Shown here piece by piece: positions 17,340 through 24,687 of a stretch of 64,000 nucleotides of DNA. Position numbers and translations under genes: made by a program. Each line of letters begins with the position of its first letter. Positions within the stretch are counted from its first letter, which is position 1. The stretch is taken from NCBI GenBank assembly GCA_964582475.1, contig CAZOQS010000004.1:62001-126000 (forward strand), written 5' to 3'. Below the pieces are notes generated by a model. It searched no databases. It was not told the origin of the DNA and saw only the letters and a program-made list of their open reading frames with translations. This DNA is from JAGOTP01 sp964582475. GTDB lineage: Bacteria; Patescibacteriota; Patescibacteriia; 2-12-FULL-60-25.

Positions 17340-18047
17340 TTACGCGACGAGTGTGCTGCCGTCGACTTTGACGCCTGGACCCATCGAGGAAGTCACTGTG
17401 ATTGACTTGATGAACACGCCTTTCGAGGAGGCTGGCTTTGCTTTGCGAATCGCTTCCACCAACATCGTGAGGTTCGCAAGAAGCGCGTTTACGTCCATCG
17501 AAGCTTTTCCGATCGCTTGGTGAATGTTTCCAGTCGTATCGTTCTTGAAGGATACTTTACCCTTCTTAATTTCTTCGACCATTTTCTTCACGTTTGGGCC
17601 AACCGTGTCTGTCTTTGGGTTAGGCATGAGACCGGCAGGACCAAGAATTTTCGCGAGCTTGGCGAGCTTAGGCATCATGTCTGGGGTCGCAACCGTGATG
17701 TCACAGTCGATCTTTCCGTTCTTGATGATTTCCGCAATCAATTCTTCGCCACCAACGACGTCAGCGCCAGCATCTTTTGCTTCTTTTTCGCGGTCAGCGG
17801 AAACGAAGGCGACGACTTTCTTCGACTTTCCAACAGAGTGGGGGAAGACGAAGGTCGTACGGACCTGTTGATCACCCTTTTTTACATCGATGCCCAAGTT
17901 CAAGTGGACTTCGACGCTAGAATCAAACTTCACGTTTGAGGTCTTTTTGACGAGCTCAAGTGCTTCGAGGCCAGAGTAAACCTTCTTGCTATCAATAAGC
18001 TTTGCGAGCTCGGTGTAGCGTTTTCCGTGTGCAGTGGCGTTAGCCAT
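17340..18047 (-). CDS. rplA: Ribosomal protein uL1
   Basis: 235 residues starting MANATAHGKRYTELAKLID, a typical L1 start; an upstream in-frame ATG at 18095 is less likely. The conserved rRNA-binding segment ILGPAGLMPNPKTDTV is present. L1 forms the stalk at the E site and often represses its own operon. The usual partner rplK is 1.2 kb upstream, separated by an antisense cdsA gene and a terminator, so rplA depends on its own promoter (18138-18110). Confidence 0.97.
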   Translation of the reverse strand: MANATAHGKRYTELAKLIDSKKVYSGLEALELVKKTSNVKFDSSVEVHLNLGIDVKKGDQQVRTTFVFPHSVGKSKKVVAFVSADREKEAKDAGADVVGGEELIAEIIKNGKIDCDITVATPDMMPKLAKLAKILGPAGLMPNPKTDTVGPNVKKMVEEIKKGKVSFKNDTTGNIHQAIGKASMDVNALLANLTMLVEAIRKAKPASSKGVFIKSITVTSSMGPGVKVDGSTLVA

Positions 18048-18109
18048 AGACTGAATGTGGTGCAAACCTCCGTTTGAGCGGAGTCCCACGAACAAGAGTA
18101 AGTGGCCTG

Positions 18110-18138
18110 ATAATAGCCATTTAAGCCAAAAATGTCAA
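18110..18138 (-). promoter_or_regulatory. Consensus promoter of rplA
   Basis: TTGACA (18138-18133), 17 bp, TATTAT (18115-18110) on the minus strand. The leader of about 55 nt contains the hairpin CTCCG-CTCAAA-CGGAG, which might be an L1 binding site. This promoter makes rplA independent of rplK. Confidence 0.8.
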
Positions 18139-18235
18139 AGGTTGCTCGGTTCTCTAAGCTCTGGCTTAATATGGGCGACTCGAATAGGAATGTTCGAGAA
18201 ACGAGGACAAGTTCGCTCGAGAGGAGACGAGGACG

Positions 18236-19123
18236 ATGGCGCTGAACAATCTCGCACAGCGGTTCGTGGTGGCTAGTGTTGCTATCCCGGCGCTTCTGGG
18301 AGCGCTCTACTTCCGACAGGGGATCATCTGGTTCGTCCTCTGTCTGGTCTTCGCCCGTCTGGCGGCGAAAGAGTTCCTGGCGCTGGTCGCGCCAGACGAA
18401 CCGGAGTCGACGGGCTACCACCCGCTGTTCTACCTCCTGTATGGAGGGGTGTTCGTCACACTCTTCCTGGCAGTGTCGCGGCACAGCCTGTTCGGCCTGC
18501 ACTTCGAGGGGCTGCTCCCGCTGCTCTATGGCGGCCTGATCCTCGCGGTCGCAGTGCTCCTCTCCATCCTGATCTTCCCGCCCCTGCTCACACAGAAGCG
18601 GTTGAAGATCGGTGGCCTGGCGCTCGGGCCCTTCTACCTCGCGGGGCCCTTCGCTCTGCTCGCGCTCATTCGGCTGTACGGTACGTCGGCCGAGGGAGCG
18701 GGGCTCTGCATCTTCACGCTGTCAGTCGCCTGGCTCGGGGACTCGGTCGCCATGCTCTTCGGCAAGACGTTCGGCGGTCCGAAGCTCTACCCGACCGTCT
18801 CGCCGGGGAAGACCTGGAGCGGCGCCGTGGGCGGGCTCATCGGCTCGGCCTCGGTCGTGCTCTTCGCCAAGCTGCTCTTCCTGCCCAGCCTCCCGGTCGG
18901 GAAGGGGATCGCGCTCGCGCTCTTCGCCGGCGCCTTCGGGCAGCTCGGTGACCTGTGCGAGTCAGTTCTCAAGCGTACGACCGGGGTCAAGGACTCGGGC
19001 AGCTCGCTGCCGGGCCATGGAGGCTTCCTCGACCGCGTCGATGCGCTCTTGTTCGTGACCCTGGTGGTCTTCGGCGCGCTCCAGTCGGGCTGGCTCGGTT
19101 TCTCGTTGCCGTCCACTCGTTAG
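18236..19123 (+). CDS. cdsA: CDP-diacylglycerol synthase, GC-rich
   Basis: 295 residues with about eight membrane helices. It makes CDP-diacylglycerol from CTP and phosphatidic acid for phospholipid synthesis. The C-terminal family signature is complete: SVLKRTTGVKDSG followed by LPGHGGFLDRVD, holding the metal-binding Lys-Asp and Asp-Arg-Asp residues. A GAGAGGAG Shine-Dalgarno precedes the ATG. The gene is far more GC-rich than its neighbours, lies antisense between rplK and rplA and is followed by hairpins, so I infer insertion of a transferred gene. Whether the host has other lipid genes cannot be seen here. Confidence 0.95.
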   Translation: MALNNLAQRFVVASVAIPALLGALYFRQGIIWFVLCLVFARLAAKEFLALVAPDEPESTGYHPLFYLLYGGVFVTLFLAVSRHSLFGLHFEGLLPLLYGGLILAVAVLLSILIFPPLLTQKRLKIGGLALGPFYLAGPFALLALIRLYGTSAEGAGLCIFTLSVAWLGDSVAMLFGKTFGGPKLYPTVSPGKTWSGAVGGLIGSASVVLFAKLLFLPSLPVGKGIALALFAGAFGQLGDLCESVLKRTTGVKDSGSSLPGHGGFLDRVDALLFVTLVVFGALQSGWLGFSLPSTR

Positions 19124-19159
19124 CGCTGATCGACTACCGGAACAATCAACCCACCTCTC

Positions 19160-19213
19160 CGGCCCTCGGCTGGAACGATGACGCACCTCTCGCTTCCGTT
19201 CCAACGAGGGCCG
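19160..19213. other. Long imperfect hairpin 3' of cdsA
   Basis: CGGCCCTCG (19160-19168) pairs with CGAGGGCCG (19205-19213), and inner GGAACG with CGTTCC, with an asymmetric bulge (GCT versus AA). It has no T tract, so it may protect the mRNA end rather than terminate. Confidence 0.5.
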
Positions 19214-19230
19214 CGTCATATTCAAATACA

Positions 19231-19265
19231 AAACTCCCAGCGAGGGTTGAGCTCGCTGGGAGTTT
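19231..19265. terminator. Terminator between cdsA and rplK
   Basis: A 14-bp stem (19231-19244 with 19252-19265) with A and T flanks. It can terminate cdsA and also the secE-nusG-rplK transcript, cutting rplA off from it. Confidence 0.88.
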
Positions 19266-19279
19266 GTTCGTTGTGATTC

Positions 19280-19702
19280 TTAGATCACGTCGACGCCCAT
19301 GTTCTTGGCTGTGCCTTCGATCTGGCGCATTGCCGCTTCGATCGTGGTGCAGTTCAAGTCAGGCATTTTCTTTTCGGCAATTTCCCGGACCTGGGCTTTT
19401 GTGATCTTTCCAACCTTCTCCGTGAGCGGTTTAGCCGATCCCTTAGCGATCTTAGCCGCTTTTTTGACGAGCTCCGAAGCCGGAGGCGTCTTCAGGATGA
19501 AGGTGTAGGAACGATCTTCGTAGAGGGTGATAATCGCTGGAACAACTTCGCCGAGACGATCTTGCGTTGCCGCGTTGATCTTCTGACAAAATTCAGCGAT
19601 GTTCATTCCGTGCTGACCAAGGGCCGGACCAAGTGGTGGAGCTGGAGTCGCCTTGCCACCCATGACCTGGACCTTGATAAGTGCTTTGACTTTCTTGGCC
19701 AT
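19280..19702 (-). CDS. rplK: Ribosomal protein uL11
   Basis: 140 residues. L11 binds 23S rRNA at the GTPase centre. The N-terminal domain has KVQVMGGKATPAPPLGPALG, the conserved Pro-rich motif, followed by GMNIAEFCQ; the C-terminal RNA-binding domain is complete. It follows nusG by 53 nt in the conserved secE-nusG-rplK order. Normally rplA would follow directly; here a terminator and cdsA intervene. Confidence 0.97.
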   Translation of the reverse strand: MAKKVKALIKVQVMGGKATPAPPLGPALGQHGMNIAEFCQKINAATQDRLGEVVPAIITLYEDRSYTFILKTPPASELVKKAAKIAKGSAKPLTEKVGKITKAQVREIAEKKMPDLNCTTIEAAMRQIEGTAKNMGVDVI

Positions 19703-19755
19703 AATGAGAGAAATAATCCGTTATAAGCGCCTGGATGGGGCGAGAAGCGTCCCTA

Positions 19756-20304
19756 TTAAATCTTTTTTACCTGGGTGAAGTCAAGTTCGAGCGGTGTCTC
19801 ACGGCCGAACATGCTCACCAAGACCTTCACTTTGCCACGCGAACCGTCGATGCCGATCACCTTGCCTTCGAAGCCTTTGAACGGACCTTCGCCGATACGA
19901 ACAGCCATTCCTTCCTGCAAATCGATCGTGATTTCTGGATCTTGGCTGGAGCCCATGCGCTTCAAGATGGAAGCGACCTCTTCGGCGGCGAGGGGGCTTG
20001 GTGTTGTTCCCATGCCGATGAACTGGGTGACGTTTGGCGTGTTGCGTACAACATACCAAGAGTCATCCGTCACAGTCATTTCGACCAACACATACCCCGG
20101 CAAGATCTTTTCTTCGACGACGCGGCGCTTTCCGTTCTTGATTTTGATCTTCTTTTCCTTTGGAACAACCACATTGAAGATCTTTTCCTGCATCCCGAGC
20201 GCCTCGAGACGCTGCTTCAAGTTGTTCATCACATTCTCCTCGTAGCCCGAGTAGGTGTTGATGGCGTACCAGCGTCGCCCGTACTCCGCGGTTTGCTTAG
20301 GCAT
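19756..20304 (-). CDS. nusG: Transcription factor NusG
   Basis: 182 residues. The NGN domain (RRWYAINTYSGYEENVMNNL, KILPGYVLVEM) binds RNA polymerase; the C-terminal KOW domain (about 125-180: GMAVRIGEGPFKGFEGKVIG) contacts Rho or ribosomal protein S10. It lies between secE and rplK with short gaps, the standard arrangement. The start matches the family. Confidence 0.97.
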   Translation of the reverse strand: MPKQTAEYGRRWYAINTYSGYEENVMNNLKQRLEALGMQEKIFNVVVPKEKKIKIKNGKRRVVEEKILPGYVLVEMTVTDDSWYVVRNTPNVTQFIGMGTTPSPLAAEEVASILKRMGSSQDPEITIDLQEGMAVRIGEGPFKGFEGKVIGIDGSRGKVKVLVSMFGRETPLELDFTQVKKI

Positions 20305-20333
20305 AGAACCTTAGTAGATCAATGAAATGAGCA

Positions 20334-20702
20334 TTAGTTACCGGCGGGAGCCACTGGAGCGGGTGTGTTTGGGGCAACGGGAACCTGTTCCACTTGGATG
20401 TCGGCCGCACCCCCGTCTGGATTGGTGGCTTCGATTTCAATTGGGCTGACGTCCACGGCACCTGGAGCCTGCTGGATCGGCGTTGCAGCGTTTTGAGTCG
20501 TTCCGGTCTTTGAGGTGATGATCGCTTGGATCCCCGCATTGATGACGAAATCGAGGGCGCTGAAGAAGATTCCGAAAACGATGACGGTCGCGATGACGAG
20601 ACCGGTGTAACGGATGATATCTTCACGGCTTGGCCACGCGACGGCGAGCAGTTCTTCTTTTGAGGCACGGAAATAGTTGCGGCTGCGATCAATGAGGTTC
20701 AT
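20334..20702 (-). CDS. secE: Preprotein translocase subunit SecE, extended
   Basis: 122 residues, about twice the minimal SecE. The core (1-65) has the amphipathic helix with KEELLAVAWPSREDIIRYT and one membrane helix, as needed to clamp SecY. It is followed by a 57-residue tail rich in Pro, Ala, Thr and acids, with no predicted fold, which should sit outside the membrane. First gene of secE-nusG-rplK. A promoter with consensus TATAAT lies upstream, and a GCCC-CAAAA-GGGC-TTTTT element in the leader may act as a weak attenuator. Confidence 0.93.
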   Translation of the reverse strand: MNLIDRSRNYFRASKEELLAVAWPSREDIIRYTGLVIATVIVFGIFFSALDFVINAGIQAIITSKTGTTQNAATPIQQAPGAVDVSPIEIEATNPDGGAADIQVEQVPVAPNTPAPVAPAGN

Positions 20703-20748
20703 AGAGGGGCTAGATCTTTAAAAAGCCCTTTTGGGGCCGTTTGCGCCT

Positions 20749-20776
20749 ATTATACAGGAAAAGTTGATTTTGGCAA
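20749..20776 (-). promoter_or_regulatory. Promoter of secE-nusG-rplK
   Basis: TTGCCA (20776-20771), 16 bp, TATAAT (20754-20749) on the minus strand, about 47 nt before the secE ATG. Confidence 0.75.
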
Positions 20777-20802
20777 TGGCTTTGCGTTATCCTTTTCTGC
20801 GC

Positions 20803-20879
20803 CGGGGTATAGCTCAGTTGGCCAGAGCGCCTGCATGGGGTGCAGGAGGCCGCAGGTTCAAGTCCTGTTACCCCGACCA
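20803..20879 (+). tRNA. tRNA-Pro (GGG), target of the integrated element
   Basis: Acceptor CGGGGTA/TACCCCG, anticodon stem-loop CCTGC-ATGGGGT-GCAGG (anticodon GGG), T arm GCAGG-TTCAAGT-CCTGT, discriminator A and encoded CCA (20877-20879). Its last 22 bases are also the antisense coding end of the serine integrase. The terminator expected just after the tRNA is found 4 kb away at 24836. Confidence 0.95.
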
Positions 20880-22432
20880 TCAAGGAAATCTCCTTGCAAG
20901 AGGAAGTCGCTGAACGGCTGTAATAGGCTAATGTCAGCGACTTTTTCGTTATCCACGACGAAGTTCGAGAACATCAAACGGATCACTTGGTCGCGGTATG
21001 CTAAATCGTCCGTGTTTTGCAGCGTTTGCCCAATGTTTCCAAACAGTTCGAGAAAGGTCTCATACGTCATCGGCGCGTCCTTGGATTTGGCGATCAGCTC
21101 CTCTGTTTCTTTGATTGTTTTTTCAATGTCGGCTTTGTCCGCCTTCACTTTTTCCATGTCGCCCTTGAAATGCTCGGTGAGCATATCGTCGTTTTTGAGC
21201 ATGATACCTTTGACGCGCTCCATGGTTTTCTCGTTTTCCGTATGTGCCCTATGAAGGGATTTGAGACGGCTTTCCAGCTCCTCACGGTGCTGAATGCTCT
21301 CGATGGCGACGGTACGGCAAAATCGGTCGTAGTTCGAGCGTGTAGCGAAGACATGGGTTTCGAGGAAGTCGAGGACGTAACGCATAACGACACGGGCGCG
21401 CAGGTTCCGTTTTGGCCTCTCACACGTTTTTGTTTCGCAACGGTAGTAGTAGATGCCCGTCGTGCCGTTCGCCTTTTTCGGCTTGGTCGTGATACCTGAT
21501 CCCATGGGTCGTTTGCAGTACGAACAAATAACCATGCCTCGTAGGAAGTCTGCTTTCGCGCCCTTTCGCTTTTTCGTCGGCTTCACCATTTTGAACGCCG
21601 CCCCAATGTCGGAGAGAGCGTTGATTTTGAGAAACGCATCAACGGACACGGCTGGCACGAAGTCGTAGGCTTCGGTGAAATCAACGATCGTGCCGCCATG
21701 CATAAGTACGCCCGCATAGATGGGATCATGAAGTATGTTGGCGACTTTGTTGATCGTCATGTGATATGGCTTGCGAACTTCTCCCTCGGTGGGAGCGCGG
21801 GTATAGCGAGACTTGTTCAAAAACTCGGCTACTTCTTCCTGCGTCTTTCCTTCGGCGCGAAGCTCAAACGCACGCTTCACCATGACCCAATACTCCCCAT
21901 CAGGACGAAGGTGATCGTTTGGGTCTTTGTAGTAGCCATGTTTAGCGATGTGGATGTACTTGCCCTCCTCCAAGGCTCTACGTTGCCCGCGTTGCACAAC
22001 TTCGCTCAAATGGTCGCTGTATTGCTTGGAGAGGACGAAACTGATGCCAAGAAGCATTTTGCCCATCGGGGTATCCTCGAAACTAAACGTGGCAAAAGAA
22101 AGGTTTTTGATGATCTTTTTATCGAGTAAGTCGATGATCTTGCCCGCGTCGGCCATGTTGCGGGCGAGACGGTCAGGGTGCCATGTGAGAATGGCGTCGT
22201 ACTTGCCGAGCTTGATGGCTTCGATCATCTTTTTGAACTTGTCGCGTATGTCAGGCTCTTTTGCACTTTCCTGTTCCTCGACCACTGTGATGTGACTTTC
22301 AGGGATACCAAGACGCTTCGCCGCATCAAAACAGTCGAGTTTTTGGTCGGGAATGGAGCGTTCTTGCCTCTCGTCCGAGGTCGTTGACTTGCGCACGTAC
22401 ATGACAAAACGGAGCTTGGTGATGTCTATCAT
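20858..22432 (-). CDS. Large serine integrase, C-terminus altered by integration
   Basis: 524 residues from ATG 22432, chosen for its GAGGAGG Shine-Dalgarno; ATGs at 22495 and 22576 are longer options. The N-terminal resolvase domain has VMYVRKSTTSDERQ with the nucleophilic Ser, and WHPDRLARN. A recombinase domain, a zinc ribbon (CSYCKR and CETKTCERPK) and a coiled coil (about 390-450) follow, as in large serine integrases. The last codons (GRGNRT-stop) are antisense to tRNA-Pro. In the excised circle the frame would continue after GRG into 42 other codons now at 24688-24813. Site-specific integration and excision is the expected role. Confidence 0.95.
   Translation of the reverse strand: MIDITKLRFVMYVRKSTTSDERQERSIPDQKLDCFDAAKRLGIPESHITVVEEQESAKEPDIRDKFKKMIEAIKLGKYDAILTWHPDRLARNMADAGKIIDLLDKKIIKNLSFATFSFEDTPMGKMLLGISFVLSKQYSDHLSEVVQRGQRRALEEGKYIHIAKHGYYKDPNDHLRPDGEYWVMVKRAFELRAEGKTQEEVAEFLNKSRYTRAPTEGEVRKPYHMTINKVANILHDPIYAGVLMHGGTIVDFTEAYDFVPAVSVDAFLKINALSDIGAAFKMVKPTKKRKGAKADFLRGMVICSYCKRPMGSGITTKPKKANGTTGIYYYRCETKTCERPKRNLRARVVMRYVLDFLETHVFATRSNYDRFCRTVAIESIQHREELESRLKSLHRAHTENEKTMERVKGIMLKNDDMLTEHFKGDMEKVKADKADIEKTIKETEELIAKSKDAPMTYETFLELFGNIGQTLQNTDDLAYRDQVIRLMFSNFVVDNEKVADISLLQPFSDFLLQGDFLDGRGNRT
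20870..20879 (+). repeat. attL core
   Basis: ACCCCGACCA, the tRNA-Pro 3' end including CCA, identical to 24817-24826. Confidence 0.8.
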
Positions 22433-22598
22433 TTTCGCCTCCTCGGGCTTATGGAAGGCTATGAGGGCTTCGTATAGGTCTTTTGAGGTGTGCATACGGG
22501 GCTCATTGTAGCGGAAAAGGCTGATTTTGTGAGTTGGCGGCTTTTGCTGTAACGTGGCTAATGGGTTGTCCTGCAAAGGTATTATCCAAAATCTACAT

Positions 22599-23249
22599 AT
22601 GAAGTCTTTTTCGAAAATAAACGCACCAGAGATCTATGCGGTTCCGATTCAAGAGAACGGGGAGCCTCTTGTAGACCTTTTGATAGATTGTCCCGACATT
22701 TTCGTCGATCAAACGCGGCAATACGCACAAGACGTTTCAAAGTCCATTTCATGCGTTCGCAAGCAAGTTGCCGAGCGGTTGAAACAGGCGGCCGCTCAAC
22801 TTCCTGCGGGGATTCGTTTCAAGATCGTTGAAGGTCATCGCTCATTAGGGGCGCAACGCCATATCTTCGCCGAAGTGATGGACGACGTTAGAAAAGACCA
22901 TCCGAGCTGGAACGAACAAGAGATTTACGATGAAACATCGACTTTTGTTGCTCCACCCGATAACACGCCCCCACATTCAACAGGAGGAGCCGTTGATCTC
23001 ACTTTGATGGCAGTGGATGGCACAGAACTCGACATGGGGGCAGATCTCAACGATGGATACTCGGGCATTTGTTATACGTTTTCGGAATCAATCTCGGAAG
23101 AGGCGAAAAAGAACCGCCAGATCCTCATTCAGGCGATGCAAGGCGCGGGTTTTGCCAACTATCCTGCGGAATGGTGGCACTGGTCTTACGGTGATCGCTA
23201 CTGGGCATTCATGACGGGTGCATCCGTTGCTATTTACGGTTCAATGTGA
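22599..23249 (+). CDS. VanX-like D-Ala-D-Ala dipeptidase (M15D)
   Basis: 216 residues. M15D enzymes are zinc peptidases that split D-Ala-D-Ala and related peptidoglycan peptides. Motifs seen: EGHRSLGAQ (Arg of the active site), HSTGGAVDLTL (zinc His and Asp) and EWWHWSYGD (catalytic Glu and zinc His). No signal peptide, so it acts in the cytosol or is released by lysis. It is divergent from the integrase and 26 nt before the M23 gene. Moderate GC, no Shine-Dalgarno; a TATTAT lies 13 nt upstream of the ATG. As element cargo it could remodel or lyse a cell wall, or recycle peptides. Confidence 0.92.
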   Translation: MKSFSKINAPEIYAVPIQENGEPLVDLLIDCPDIFVDQTRQYAQDVSKSISCVRKQVAERLKQAAAQLPAGIRFKIVEGHRSLGAQRHIFAEVMDDVRKDHPSWNEQEIYDETSTFVAPPDNTPPHSTGGAVDLTLMAVDGTELDMGADLNDGYSGICYTFSESISEEAKKNRQILIQAMQGAGFANYPAEWWHWSYGDRYWAFMTGASVAIYGSM

Positions 23250-23275
23250 TAAGGAAGTCGCACAGGAGGTAGGTG

Positions 23276-23836
23276 ATGCAAGGTGTCTATCGTCGTCCGT
23301 TTCCATTCACTCGGCGTGAGTTTCCGTTCTTCTTCTGGTCGCGCATCGAGCCCAACTCGGTCGCGCATGTGGGGCGTGACAAACACGCCGTCGACTTCCT
23401 CGTTCCCGAGGGGACGCCCGTCTGCGCTCCGCGTGATGGTGTCGTGACCGAGGTCAAGGACGGTTCAGATCGTGGAGGGGCTGATCGAGCCTTCGAACAT
23501 GACGCCAACTACATCGTGATCGACCACACGAGCGCGACGTTCAAGGTGATGGGCTACTCGCGGCTCGCGTGGAGCGATGAAGAGCTGGGAGGAGGCCACA
23601 ACCCCGTCATCGACGAGGACGAGGGTCAACGCTCGATCATCATCCACCTCGCCAAGGACAGTGCCCGCGTGAAGGTAGGCGACCACGTTCGAGCGGGTCA
23701 GATCATCGCCATGCAAGGGTCTACTGGCTGGACGTACGCGCCACACATCCACTTCGCCGTGTACCAGAACGGCACCAGCGTTCCGATTCACTTCCGTTCA
23801 TCCGTGGAAGTGGTCGGGGATCTGCTGATCCAGTAA
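23276..23836 (+). CDS. M23-family metallopeptidase, GC-rich
   Basis: 186 residues. M23 enzymes (LytM/lysostaphin type) cut peptide cross-links in peptidoglycan. Zinc ligands are seen in KHAVDFLVPEG (His and Asp) and HIHFAVY (His-x-His), around the typical beta core (GTPVCAPRDGVVTEV, GDHVRAGQIIAMQGSTG). There is no signal peptide. The start is fixed by AGGAGGT 5 nt before ATG 23276. The gene is much GC-richer than the M15 gene before it and ends in two hairpins. Paired wall peptidases on a 4-kb element suggest a lysis or entry function. The insertion in the middle of the domain (about 60-100) is unusual. Confidence 0.9.
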   Translation: MQGVYRRPFPFTRREFPFFFWSRIEPNSVAHVGRDKHAVDFLVPEGTPVCAPRDGVVTEVKDGSDRGGADRAFEHDANYIVIDHTSATFKVMGYSRLAWSDEELGGGHNPVIDEDEGQRSIIIHLAKDSARVKVGDHVRAGQIIAMQGSTGWTYAPHIHFAVYQNGTSVPIHFRSSVEVVGDLLIQ

Positions 23837-23843
23837 TCAAATA

Positions 23844-23926
23844 CACAGAAGCCCGCGTCACATGACGCCCCGCCTGCTTCTGTGCAACTCCCCGCAACGC
23901 GAACTCGCTTGTGGGGTTCGTCGTTT
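23844..23926 (+). terminator. Double hairpin terminator after the M23 gene
   Basis: First stem CACAGAAGC (23844-23852) with GCTTCTGTG (23876-23884), enclosing GCGTCA/TGACGC. Second stem 23890-23897 with 23909-23916, then a T tract at 23922-23926. The interval 23927-24044 holds no gene that I can see. Confidence 0.8.
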
Positions 23927-24044
23927 TTATAAGGCTTATTGTAGCGGATAAAGAAACAAAGCAAGTTGAGGCTTATCAATCACAAGACTGGGATAGAACT
24001 CGTGGATCGGTAAAGAAACGGAAAACAAAAGGTCAACTTTTTTT

Positions 24045-24449
24045 CTACACCTCGCACGTTCCCTGTACCGCGATGTCAAAATCCGCCACGTCTCGCGTGT
24101 ACTCGAACACAAGCGGTTTTCGTTCCCGTCGTACCTCCTCCAAAACCTTGAAGAGCAGTCCATAGAGCTTGTCAGTCGGTACATCGAAGATGGAGCGGCT
24201 TTCGAGTTCTTTTTCTATGGATTCAAGCCGTCGTGAAAGGATGTGAAGCTCATGTTCTTGGGTCAGGCGGTACTTCTCCCGTAGTGCCTCGTCGTGAATC
24301 GCGCGTAGGTTGCGTATCTGTTCAGCCAATTCTCGGCTCCATAGCATGAGAGTAGGCTTGGAGACGTTGATCTCTTCGCTGATACTCGAAAAGCTCTTGC
24401 CTTGGCTACGCAATTCAACGAACCGATCCTTGCAGGCAGCATCTTTCAT
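24045..24449 (-). CDS. HTH and coiled-coil protein of the element
   Basis: 134 residues. The N-terminal 35 residues (ELRSQGKSFSSISEEINVSK and following) look like a helix-turn-helix of the transposase/terminase-small-subunit type; residues about 40-105 form a charged coiled coil. No signal peptide. It lies 50 nt after the 54-residue gene in the same direction and in the excised circle would be downstream of the integrase. It could be an excision factor, a regulator or a DNA-packaging adaptor; I cannot decide. No clear Shine-Dalgarno (CCCCTATG context). Confidence 0.72.
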   Translation of the reverse strand: MKDAACKDRFVELRSQGKSFSSISEEINVSKPTLMLWSRELAEQIRNLRAIHDEALREKYRLTQEHELHILSRRLESIEKELESRSIFDVPTDKLYGLLFKVLEEVRRERKPLVFEYTRDVADFDIAVQGTCEV

Positions 24450-24499
24450 AGGGGTACACGCTCACCGTTCAAGACCTTCTCTCATGGAGAGGGTTTTGT

Positions 24500-24664
24500 T
24501 TAGTTGCGCGGGTTTTTCTCGCCAAGTTCGATCCGTTCACCGCTTGGAAGACGGACGATCATGGGATCGCTCCCACCCGAAGAAGACTGGGGCGTTGAGG
24601 GCGGAGGCGTTGGCTTGCTCTGCAATGCGCCTGCGAGGTCGCTTTGATTGTCTTTGGTTGGCAT
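24500..24664 (-). CDS. 54-residue protein of the element
   Basis: Starts MPTKDNQSDLAGALQSKPTP and ends in RLPSGERIELGEKNPRN. The first half is Pro/Ser-rich and disordered, the second half a short beta-like unit. ATG in ACCTATG context. Its start is 23 nt downstream of the stop of the detached integrase tail, so in the circle it would belong to an integrase operon. Function unknown. Confidence 0.55.
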   Translation of the reverse strand: MPTKDNQSDLAGALQSKPTPPPSTPQSSSGGSDPMIVRLPSGERIELGEKNPRN

Positions 24665-24687
24665 AGGTTTGCCCTTATTCTACGCGC

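Noticed and set aside
22433..22576. Longer integrase starts at 22576 and 22495
   Set aside because: ATG 22432 has GAGGAGG at good distance and places the catalytic domain at the very N-terminus, as in the family.
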